Notes under the pieces: generated by a model
Databases searched by the model: none
Seen by the model: only the letters and a program-made list of their open reading frames with translations
Told to the model about the DNA's origin: nothing
Translations under genes and position numbers: made by a program
Source: Rhodopirellula halodulae
Lineage (GTDB): Bacteria > Planctomycetota > Planctomycetia > Pirellulales > Pirellulaceae
Reading direction: 5' to 3'
NCBI RefSeq assembly: GCF_020966775.1
Contig: NZ_JAJKFV010000029.1
Coordinates: 2,183,372 to 2,247,371 of the forward strand
Length of the DNA stretch: 64,000 nt
Shown here: positions 8,416 through 17,000 of the stretch, piece by piece
Position numbering within the stretch: the stretch's first letter is position 1
Layout of the letters: each line of letters starts with the position of its first letter

Positions 8416-9813
8416 CTAGTTGGAGATTGGTTGTCCCGTTGCGTCGACGAGCGGTGGTTCGGCGACTCCGGTCATGGTGTCAGCGATTCGTTTTTGCAAA
8501 GCTTCGATGGCGAGTTTGTCTTGGTCGGTCGTGTTGTCTGGATCGATGGGAATCTCTTCCAGCGGTCGCTTCGTCAACCGAAACGCCCGTCCATCACGGA
8601 AGACCTTGTGGGTTCGATTGAGTGCAAACACCTCGCGGGCGAATTGCGATTTGTCTTCGCCGGGACGAGGGTCGTACCAAAAGAAGAGGGACTCTTTTTT
8701 CTCTCCGGTCTGGCCGAATAACTCAGGGGCGAAGCTGACACCGTCCATGGTTGGGTCGCCCATGATCTTGCCACGCGTGACTTTGCCGCCCGCGAGTTCC
8801 ACCAGCGTCGGGAAGAAGTCGGAAGCGTCGATCAGCGAATCGCTGACGCCGGCTTTGATGTGTACTGGCCAAGACACGATCAAAGGAACGTGAATCCCAG
8901 TTTGCTTCGTCAATCCTTTTCCGCCCTGCACCGCCCTGCCGTCATCCATTTGCGACACGACATCCAGGTGTGTTCCGTTGTCGCTGTAGAAGATCACAAT
9001 GGTGTTTTCACGAAGTTGATTTTCGCGAAGACCATCCAGCAGACGCCCCACCGCCATGTCCATGTACTGGACCATGTCCGGGAAGTATTCGAGTTTCTCC
9101 GTCACCGGTTGCGTCGGATCCCATTCATCGTTGATTGGCGTCGGCACGAACGGCCAGTGCGGCAACGCCATCGGGTAGTAAACAAAGGCAGGTTCGTCGC
9201 GGTCTTGTTTGAGGAAGTCGATGGTTTTGTCGACCCAGATGTCTTCACCAAACGCACCGTCGTAGGTTTTGAGTTCACCGCCCTGCCCTGCTCTGCCTTC
9301 CAGCATCGTTGGGTTGGCGTATCGCGAGCCTTTGTCTTCCGTGTGCAATGCGTGGAACAAAGCGTACTCGTCAAAGCCAGTGTCTTTGGGATGCATGCCT
9401 GTTCCGCGTCGCTTGTCAGCGCCGGGGTAGCCGGGTGGATCGTAGGACTGCAGTTGCCACTTCCCAAAGATGCCGGTCGCGTATCCTTCCTCTTTCATGC
9501 GATGGCCAAATGTCTTCGCGTCGGTCGGCAAAATGCCAAAGTACTTCCAGTTGCGATGGTTGTACTTGCCCGTCATCAGTTGAACGCGAGTCGGCGTGCA
9601 AAGCGGTTGGGCATAGGCATGGGTAAAACGCATGCCTTCGCTGGCGAGCTGATCCAAAACCGGTGTCTTGTAGGAAGTGCCGCCGTAGCATCCCAGTCCT
9701 TCGATGCCGATATCGTCGGCCATGATCAAGACGATGTTTGGGCGCGTCTCTTCCGCGAAAGAAGAAGAAGTCAGTGAGATGAGTGCAAGTGCCGCGACGG
9801 CGAGAAAACGCAT
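8416..9813 (-). CDS. Secreted type I sulfatase
   Basis: 465 residues with a clean signal peptide ending near S-S-F-A-E-E. N-P-I-type metal motif N-I-V-L-I-M-A-D-D-I-G follows, and the formylglycine motif is C72-T-P-T-R. The second signature reads G-K-W-Q-L-Q, with Gln where many family members have the catalytic His (G-K-W-H-L-G). Type I sulfatases remove sulfate esters from carbohydrates using formylglycine made from the motif cysteine and a calcium ion; this one should work in the periplasm or outside. It lies at the head of the minus-strand sugar block. The glycan target is unknown. Confidence 0.9.
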   Translation of the reverse strand: MRFLAVAALALISLTSSSFAEETRPNIVLIMADDIGIEGLGCYGGTSYKTPVLDQLASEGMRFTHAYAQPLCTPTRVQLMTGKYNHRNWKYFGILPTDAKTFGHRMKEEGYATGIFGKWQLQSYDPPGYPGADKRRGTGMHPKDTGFDEYALFHALHTEDKGSRYANPTMLEGRAGQGGELKTYDGAFGEDIWVDKTIDFLKQDRDEPAFVYYPMALPHWPFVPTPINDEWDPTQPVTEKLEYFPDMVQYMDMAVGRLLDGLRENQLRENTIVIFYSDNGTHLDVVSQMDDGRAVQGGKGLTKQTGIHVPLIVSWPVHIKAGVSDSLIDASDFFPTLVELAGGKVTRGKIMGDPTMDGVSFAPELFGQTGEKKESLFFWYDPRPGEDKSQFAREVFALNRTHKVFRDGRAFRLTKRPLEEIPIDPDNTTDQDKLAIEALQKRIADTMTGVAEPPLVDATGQPISN

Positions 9814-9882
9814 GGAGTGACCGATGTGTTCGTGGGCAGAGAAAATTTCAGTCGATGGCCCAGCGGCCAGCCCGCAGATTAG

Positions 9883-10917
9883 TCACTGCTGAGGCGGTGG
9901 TGGCAATTGGAGAGTTTGCGGAGTGGAGGACAAGGCGTGCTGGTAGTGTTTGAGCAAACTGCGAACAGATTGAAATTCAGGACGCGCGGCGAGCGATGCA
10001 AATTGCGGGTCGTTGGCGACTTGATCGTAGTGAGCGATGGTTTCGGCGAGCGCCGCGGGAGTCGGGGCTTGGCTGGCATTCGCGGTCAGCGGGAGTGCCA
10101 GGAAACCCGTCCAGTTTTGATCCAGCAGCTTGAATAGCTCGGGCGCCATTTCGAGCAATTGATCGTGAATCGCCGCCGCGCGTCCGGCACTGAATTGCTG
10201 GGCCATTTGAGTTTGCGGGTTGGGTGGATCCACTTTCACCGCCGCACCGGCGTAGTTGGCGATGGCCTGAGTCAATTGTGCGGCTGAGGCGGGCACGATG
10301 ACCGGTTGCCCGGGGCCGGGGCTCTTGTAGTACGAACCCGTCGCCACCGGATCCACTCGGACAACGGATCCATCGATGGACACGCCAGCAAACAACCCTC
10401 GGCTGCGTGAGTACGTGTAGATCTCCGCCTGAAGTTGACCATCGGTTGCCACCGCGGCTTGCCGACCGACCGGACCAGCCGCTGCGGACGCGTCACCGCC
10501 CAACGTCAGCTTGCCGGACAAAATGCCTTGCACACTACGAGCCGTTTTGAAGACCAGGATGATGTCGGAAGCTTGCACACCGACTTGCCATCCCACGTTG
10601 CCACCGGTCAGCGAAATGAAGACGGGAGCGTGCCAGGTGCCGTCTGGATCGCGAATGAAAAGCAGTCCTTTGCCGTGCCGCGCACCGACGATGAAGCTGC
10701 CTTTGATCACGTTGGGAACGATGGCAACGCCATGGCAATCCTGAAGCAATTGTGCCGGAACTTGGCTGAGCGGAGTCGACATGGTTTCGCTCAGAACCAT
10801 GCTGGCGGCTTGGATGGTCTGTTCCTCCGCGATTTGGCCAAACGCTTTGGGTGTCACCAACAAAGTCACAAAGAACGCACACAGCAACACTTGGCGTTTG
10901 AAAATCGAGAAAACCAT
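9883..10917 (-). CDS. Secreted SYLF/Ysc84-domain lipid-binding protein
   Basis: About 344 residues from the methionine at 10917, which is followed directly by a signal peptide (K-R-Q-V-L-L-C ... A-F-G-Q); the frame extends to 10986 without family-like sequence. The body matches the SYLF family: C-H-G-V-A-I-V-P, then G-S-F-I-V-G-A-R-H-G-K-G and G-G-N-V-G-W-Q-V-G-V-Q near residues 80 to 140. Ysc84/SYLF proteins bind phosphoinositides or lipids in eukaryotes; bacterial secreted members are of uncertain role. The C-terminal 130 residues are Ala/Pro/Gln-rich with no recognised domain. It is divergent from the SGNH hydrolase gene. Confidence 0.85.
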   Translation of the reverse strand: MVFSIFKRQVLLCAFFVTLLVTPKAFGQIAEEQTIQAASMVLSETMSTPLSQVPAQLLQDCHGVAIVPNVIKGSFIVGARHGKGLLFIRDPDGTWHAPVFISLTGGNVGWQVGVQASDIILVFKTARSVQGILSGKLTLGGDASAAAGPVGRQAAVATDGQLQAEIYTYSRSRGLFAGVSIDGSVVRVDPVATGSYYKSPGPGQPVIVPASAAQLTQAIANYAGAAVKVDPPNPQTQMAQQFSAGRAAAIHDQLLEMAPELFKLLDQNWTGFLALPLTANASQAPTPAALAETIAHYDQVANDPQFASLAARPEFQSVRSLLKHYQHALSSTPQTLQLPPPPQQ

Positions 10918-11328
10918 CCTGGAGACTCCGTGCGAGAAAATATCGAGGTTTGCAACTGGTGTGAGACCAAACGGTTGAGGGCACATGTCAATTGGTTTTT
11001 CGCTTTTGGGAACAACGCGAATCAGGTGCCGTCTTTGGTCATTGTGGCTTGCGAGGATGGTTCAGGCCACAGTGCATCCTGACAATCGCTTCCGTGCCTC
11101 GTTCCAGCCATTTTTGCGGGTACGGTTTGCCAACGTTGAGTGAATTTCGGAACGACCGGCGAAACGCGGACGTCATGGACCGTTCTCGTTCTGTGTAGAC
11201 TTTCGGTGGCTTGTTCATGAGTGTGCGGACCGCCCGGCTCTGAGCAATTGTGGCCTCCACTCCCCTGCCCCCGCGACGAGCTGGTTCCCGTTGCTCGTCC
11301 GCCCTGCCCCGCCCAAGGAAATTGAACG
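10918..11328. other. Divergent intergenic region (411 bp) with a hairpin near its right end
   Basis: It separates the SYLF gene from the SGNH hydrolase. A 73-codon frame on the minus strand (11039-11260) has no recognisable features and I do not call it a gene, although it might be part of a dispersed repeat. A stem GACGAGC-N11-GCTCGTC lies at 11275-11299, 30 bp upstream of the hydrolase ATG, and a ribosome-binding site AAGGAA precedes that ATG. Promoters for both genes should lie here, but none stands out. Confidence 0.4.
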
Positions 11329-12360
11329 ATGAGACTTCGTTTGAGTTGGTTGTTTTTAATTTGCGTGTGTTCTGTTCAGCCTGCTTGGACGCAGGAAAAA
11401 GCTGCTGGGACTATTGCCGATGCTGATCCTGAAATGCGGGCTTCGCAAACGGTCGAAGACGGCGTCGCATGGTTCGACGTGATGGATTGGGAGGTGGAAG
11501 GTCGGATTCTGCCCAGCCATGAACGCCAGCGTTGGTTTGATCGCTTTCCGCAATCCGCCGATGGCAAAGTCACGAAGAACGTTTGGAATCTCAGTCGTCA
11601 CTCCTCGGGCATGATGGTTCGATTTCGCACGGACGCGACGGAGTTGCACGTTGACTATGAATTGATGAGCGATCGGTTGGCGATGCCGCACATGCCAGCG
11701 ACGGGAGTCAGCGGCGTGGACTTCTATGCTCGTGATGAAAACGGCGATTGGCGGTGGGTGCAGGTGACTCGGCCGTCGTCCTCTCATGTGAAGACGAAAG
11801 TCATTGATGGTCTGAAACCTGGCCTACGCGAATACGCGGCATACCTGCCGCTTTATAACGGCGTTGAGTCAATGAAAATTGGCGTGCCGGAGGGAACATC
11901 ACTTAAGCCCTTGCCCGCTCGATCCAAGCCGATTGTGTTCTATGGGACCAGCATCACGCATGGTGCGTGTGCGAGCCGCCCGGGGATGGTTCACACTGCG
12001 ATCTTAGGACGCCGGTTCGATCAGCCGGTGGTCAACCTTGGGTTTTCCGGCAATGGACGCATGGATGAGTCGGTGGGGGATTATCTGGTGCAATTGGACG
12101 CCGCCGTCTACGTCATCGATTGTTTGCCGAACATGCACGCTGAAATGGTTCGCGAAAAGTGTCAGCCGTTGGTTCGGCAATTGCGAGCTGCGAAACCGGG
12201 CACGCCGATTGTCCTGGTCGAGGATCGTCGCAACACCAACAGTTGGATCTTGCCAGCCCGAGATGCTCATCACACCGCGAATCATCAGGCTCTACGCGAA
12301 GCGTATGAAGCGTTGGTGAGCGATGGTGTGACCGGATTGCACTACAATTCCGGGCGATGA
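11329..12360 (+). CDS. SGNH hydrolase, frame ends early after a one-base shift
   Basis: 343 residues are in frame, starting with a signal peptide (residues 1-22, cleaved after W-T-Q). Block I reads F-Y-G-T-S-I-T-H-G, followed by a glycine block, L-G-F-S-G-N-G-R-M. The frame ends at 12358-12360 with L-H-Y-N-S-G-R. Reading one base over from 12353, the family's expected ending appears: G-D-E-L-Y-G-T-D-G-D then D-G-S-H, which contains the Asp-His pair of the catalytic triad. Removing one A at 12346-12347 would give Y-I-P-G-D-E and a 382-residue protein ending at 12478. As written the product lacks its catalytic His, so it is either a fresh pseudogene or a sequencing error. Confidence 0.82.
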   Translation: MRLRLSWLFLICVCSVQPAWTQEKAAGTIADADPEMRASQTVEDGVAWFDVMDWEVEGRILPSHERQRWFDRFPQSADGKVTKNVWNLSRHSSGMMVRFRTDATELHVDYELMSDRLAMPHMPATGVSGVDFYARDENGDWRWVQVTRPSSSHVKTKVIDGLKPGLREYAAYLPLYNGVESMKIGVPEGTSLKPLPARSKPIVFYGTSITHGACASRPGMVHTAILGRRFDQPVVNLGFSGNGRMDESVGDYLVQLDAAVYVIDCLPNMHAEMVREKCQPLVRQLRAAKPGTPIVLVEDRRNTNSWILPARDAHHTANHQALREAYEALVSDGVTGLHYNSGR

Positions 12361-12478
12361 GCTTTATGGAACCGACGGCGACGGTGCGACCGATGGTTCT
12401 CACGCGAGCGATTTGGGCTTCATGCGACAGGCGGAAGTATTCATGCCCGTGCTTCGAAAAGCCATGCTTACCAAATGA
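12346..12478 (+). pseudogene. Out-of-frame C-terminus of the SGNH hydrolase
   Basis: From 12353 the +1 frame encodes 41 residues and a stop at 12476-12478. They include D-G-S-H-A-S-D-L-G-F-M, the block V Asp and His of this hydrolase type. The break maps to A-A-T-T at 12346-12349, where a single extra A explains the shift. The restored gene would overlap the convergent gene's end (12468) by 11 bp. Confidence 0.75.
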
Positions 12479-13688
12479 GTTGAGACGCCACGGTCAATCC
12501 GAGGAATCCCAGGTCGTCGTCCATCGGTGAGTCTCCGTTGAGGCCACCGTCGGTGCCGGTGAAGACTCCCGTCGGGTTTGGTCCGCCAACACCGTTGTAG
12601 TGTTGAGCTTCCATGGCGACGGACACATTGAAATGGTCGGTCAAAACCAGCCGCAGACCGAGTTGCATCTCCGCATTGGCGACCAGTGAATCGGCCGAAT
12701 CATCGCCCGGTCGCAGGTCGATGTCGCCAATGGTTTGACGCAGATTGCCGAGTGGCGACAGGCTGTCAATCGCGGAGAATTTACGAGAGCCGAATAGCAT
12801 TGATCCACGGAGATTCGCAAAAAGCTGAATCTTCTCGACTGGAAGAACATGGTTGATTTGCAGAGCCATCGTGGGGCCCATGCCGCGAAATTCGGAATGT
12901 CCGTGGATGGTGCCTTCGTCTGTGGACGCGAAGTAGTTTTGAGCGACCTTTGCGTAGCGGACTCCAGCATAGAAATCCATTGGCTTGGCCAATCGTCGCT
13001 GCAGTTCCCAGTCGATGACGTCGGTCCGAATCCCGCTGACAAATTTGCCTTCGTTGATGAACGCAAGTCCGGTCAGGATGTCGCCGTTTTCGATGAAGTA
13101 TCCCGCGGTGCCTTCGTTGCCGGTTGGGATCAATCCGTTGGCATCGTTGGCGACCAAGCTGTTGCTGTGACGGAACTCCCAGAACCGGACTCGCCAGCCG
13201 AGTGTTTCAGCCGCCGCTTCGCGTCCGAACTGAATCCGTGGGCTGTGTTCGATCAGCCAAGGGAATCCGACGTGGGAGAAGCCGTCGTCCGTTTGAACAA
13301 TGATCGCGGTGCTGTTGCTTTGGGTCGGTTGGACCAAGACGCTTTCAAAGGTCGCGAATAGCCGGCCGTCCTGAGAGCGAGCGGGAAGGCTCGTGCGCGG
13401 GTGTGGCTTTGCCAGGCGTTGCGATTCCAATTCGTTGATCCGCATCTGCAGTTCAGCGAAGCGAGACTCCACGTCGATGGGCTGGATCTCGGAGAAGCCA
13501 ACCGGTGCTGCCTCGCTTTGGAAATCCGGGGAATCGAACTGCGGAAGGTCCGCCAAGCTCTCTGGGAACTCGTCCTGTGCGTCCAATGATTGGACGCAGC
13601 CAATCAAGAGCAGCAGCACACAAATGGCGTGGGAAACGTGGGCTCTTAGCAGCCGTCGCAACGGAGTCGGTGGGGCATGGCGAAACAC
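12468..13688 (-). CDS. Predicted envelope/outer-membrane beta-barrel-like protein
   Basis: 406 residues from a GTG at 13688; no ATG is available in frame nearby and no Shine-Dalgarno is visible, so the start is uncertain. The N-terminus is an export signal; L-L-I-G-C could be a lipobox, with a signal peptidase I site at L-D-A-Q as the alternative. A short heptad-like segment (S-R-F-A-E-L-Q-M-R-I-N-E-L-E, about residues 73-90) follows. The rest has alternating polar/apolar strands with Gly and aromatic residues and ends in S-Q-L-I-W, an aromatic C-terminal residue as in outer-membrane barrels. I recognise no specific family. It converges on the SGNH hydrolase. Confidence 0.75.
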   Translation of the reverse strand: MFRHAPPTPLRRLLRAHVSHAICVLLLLIGCVQSLDAQDEFPESLADLPQFDSPDFQSEAAPVGFSEIQPIDVESRFAELQMRINELESQRLAKPHPRTSLPARSQDGRLFATFESVLVQPTQSNSTAIIVQTDDGFSHVGFPWLIEHSPRIQFGREAAAETLGWRVRFWEFRHSNSLVANDANGLIPTGNEGTAGYFIENGDILTGLAFINEGKFVSGIRTDVIDWELQRRLAKPMDFYAGVRYAKVAQNYFASTDEGTIHGHSEFRGMGPTMALQINHVLPVEKIQLFANLRGSMLFGSRKFSAIDSLSPLGNLRQTIGDIDLRPGDDSADSLVANAEMQLGLRLVLTDHFNVSVAMEAQHYNGVGGPNPTGVFTGTDGGLNGDSPMDDDLGFLGLTVASQLIW

Positions 13689-14072
13689 GGCGGCGTTGCT
13701 CTCTGTGCGGGCACGCGGCGACCATCGGTGGGGGCGATGAACGGTCGGTGGGGCGGTTCGGTTTGTCGTAAGGTGTTCTCATAGCAGGATTTGATGCGAG
13801 GGCGAAAGGTTGAAATCATTTTGATTCAAACTTCTGTGAAACGCGCGAAACTGGGTGGAAACCGAATCGTGATCTCACTAAATGTGAAACTCACAGAAAC
13901 CGCCTTCAGCAAGCCGATTTTCGTCGGGCCAAGGAATGGCCTGAAGTAGATGGAACGCCTCTTCGCGCGAGTGATCAACGTCGACGCTCGATTGTGATGT
14001 GTGAAGTGGTCAAGGATCAGACGGCCCGGTTGAGATTGAATCGGGCAACCCGAATGGAATTGAGATGCAGCT
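13689..14072. promoter_or_regulatory. Divergent region upstream of the giant gene with a TGTGA dyad
   Basis: This 384-bp stretch contains no gene. TGTGA-AAC-TCACA lies at 13883-13895, and TTCTGTGA at 13832-13839 is the inverse of TCACAGAA at 13891-13898. The site is about 180-190 bp from both flanking starts, so it could serve either gene. The spacing (3 bp) is shorter than in a Crp site (6 bp), so the resemblance may be accidental. Confidence 0.3.
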
Positions 14073-17000
14073 TTGAATATCGAACATCTATTGGCACAGC
14101 TTCGTCGGCGATCGTCGCGAGTTTCGAAACGCGGGACGGCAAGGTCGGTTCGTTCAAAGAGCCAGGCGGTACGCGTGCGTCGTCGACCAGCTCGAGTCGA
14201 GTTCTTGGAAGACCGCCGGCTGTTGGCCAGCGATGTGGCGTTGTCGGGAAACACGTTGATTGTCTCGGGCGACGATGTGGACGCCAACCAATATGTAATC
14301 CAGGTCGTTGATTCCGGTGGCAACGACGCGTTTCAAATCGGAAGCAACGTCGCAATCACTGAGAACGATGCTGCGCTGACAGATACCGATTCAGATCCCA
14401 ACCAAGTCACGGTGGACATCGGTTCAATTTCGCGGCTCGATGTGTTGGGGGGCAACCAAAGCAATGTTTTCGAAGTCGGCCAAGCTGCTGGGCAAAACAT
14501 TCGGTTGATTGGCGAAGGGGGCACGGACTCGTACCGTTTGCTCAACCAATTTGGGACGGTGGACATTGACGACGCGAATGGTTCGTTGGATCTGTCCTCG
14601 TTGAGCTCTTGGACGACGGAGGTTTCCGGCGGTGTCGCCACCGTGCAAGCGAACTCGGGTGCGAGCGTCGCAACGGTGGCCAATGCGAGTTCCTTTGAAT
14701 TGACGCCCAACGTGTTGTCTGCCAGCGGTGCCACGGATGCTGTGAACCAAGGACTCAGCGAGCTTGCTCAACTCGGCGACGAATTGGTTTCGGCCGGCAA
14801 CTTGTCTGACAACCAATCCATGTTGGATGGTCGATCCGTGGGAGACTATTTGCCACTGGGGGACATTCTAAGAGAGAAGATCGCGTCACCCGTCGCGGAC
14901 TATCTGGCATCGCCTTCAACCGCCGACGGGAACTTGCTGGGGTTGCTGAACGCGTTGGATTCGGTGAGCGGTGTCAGTTCGCTCGCAGATGCTTTGTTGA
15001 TGTTTGACGTGGTTGTCGATGCCACCAGCACGGGAACGCGGACAACGTTGGATCTGGCGATCACGGCTGAGTTGACTCATTCTGAAGTTCAATTTGGTTT
15101 GCCGGACGACTTGTTGAGTTTGAACGACGCGTTGGAAACCAGTCTGGGCGTGTCGCAGTGGTCCGGGGAATTGACCACCGGCTTCACTTGGGACTTGCAA
15201 ATCGGTTGGGACGCGGCTTCGACGGCGTACTTCTTTGTCGATTTCGTTGATGATTTGGAAGTCACCGCTGGCATTGACGAAACGGCCGCTGAAGTGGAAC
15301 TCAACGCCGGTTTGCTTGGGCTGAATGTCGGAGCCCATGGTCCATCGAATGCCGCCAGCACCCTCACGTTTGATTTTCAAACCAGCCTGGGTGTCAGCGG
15401 TCTGGCGGGCCTGGACGGGCAGAACGGTGGAGCGGCCGATGGCATGGTTCGCACCATCGAACTCCAAGCCGCGGATCGCTTGGATTTACTCTCGGACGAT
15501 CCCTCCCCGATGGCGCAGGTCGACGCGAATCTTTATGCGGTTGCGGGTGGTATCTCGGGCATCACGGACGATCAAGCCGCTCACATTCAGTGGAGCGACG
15601 ATCTGTACGATTCGTCGCCAACGCTGACTCAGAATGTGACATCACTCGGCATTGATCCGTTCTTCTATTCCGATGCGACCACGTTGTTGCAGATGACGGA
15701 ACAGTTTTCGATCTTCTTGGACACGTTGTCGGCGAAGACGATCGATGGAAGCGTTGTTCCGCTGACGGCGGGGCTGACACTCGGCGACGTGGTGGACGTC
15801 TCGACGGTTTATGAAACGTTGGTTGTTGAACCCGTTCGATTGCCTCAATATCTGACGTCGACGCTGCTAACCGACGTCACTTCAGGAGACCCGCTTGGAA
15901 CGAGTGGCGATGCGGCAGCGGATTTGGTGCTGCAACTCCGCGACGGGAGCACCTACGCGATCGATCTGGACGCGGGGAACCCAACGACCTTGGGTCAAGT
16001 CACCCAAACGATCGTCAGTGCCGTCGGCAACGCGAGCAAACTGATTCGCGTGAACGATTCGCAGAACGGAGTCACGCTTGTCGATTTGACATCGGGCGAC
16101 GAGAAATTTCAGTTCACCGCCAGGACTAATTCCGAGGGCGAAGACTTCGAGGTCGTCGGAAACCTTGGGTTGGACGCGGTCGCGGTGCAACGCGACGCGG
16201 TTGGTGATTCAGCGGAAGAATGGGTGATCGACGTGGCTCCGGTTCACGGCCCCGCATTTGCCACCATCCAAACATTTGCTTCGCTAGTCAATGCGCAAAC
16301 CGCCGGCGTCGTGTCGGGACTGGCCTACGACCCCGACGCGGCGGGTGGGCCAAAGTTGTTGTTCGAGATTGCTGTCGATCACGCGTTGCCGAACGTCGAC
16401 GGCAATGCCATGTCGTTGCTCGATTTGGGTGATCTGCAGCAAATTGATTTGTCCGCAGGAACCGTCGATGTCTCCGACGCGCGGTTGGGAATGCAGTTTC
16501 CGTTTGAGTTGTTGCTGACGGAAGTTGGTCGCGACGTCGAAAGCACCACCCCCATCGCCGAATTGAACGGTGGACGAGGTGTTTCGGTCACGCAATATTC
16601 AGATGGTTCCGTCGCCGATCTGGACATTCGGGTTGGGAATGGAACTCGTTTTTCAGTCGATTTGGATCTTGGGATCGGCGCGAAATCTCTTTCCGAGTTT
16701 GGGATTACAAACGGTGTCGGGAGTGATTTGACGGTCACGCTGCGTGATGGAACATCGTTCCAAGTGGAACTGTCCGACGTTGTTGCATCCACCGACAATG
16801 TCGCCAGCAATCTGGCCGAGTTGATGGAGTTGATTCAGGCGGCCGCCGAAGATGCTGGGGCAACTGATGCTGACTTCGATGCGACCGTCGATGTCGCTCG
16901 GTCAAGTTTGCGTCTGACAGACAAGACATCTGGCGAGGGGGCATTCGCGATCTCCGGACGTGTGGCCGACGCGCTGGCAATGGGGCCCTCATCCATGGTG

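Noticed and set aside
8860-9777. 305-codon plus-strand frame inside the minus-strand sulfatase
   Set aside because: Shadow of a real gene with signal peptide and C-T-P-T-R motif.
11039-11260. 73-codon minus-strand frame in the intergenic region
   Set aside because: No ribosome-binding site, signal or domain; it may be part of a repeat but cannot be supported as a gene.
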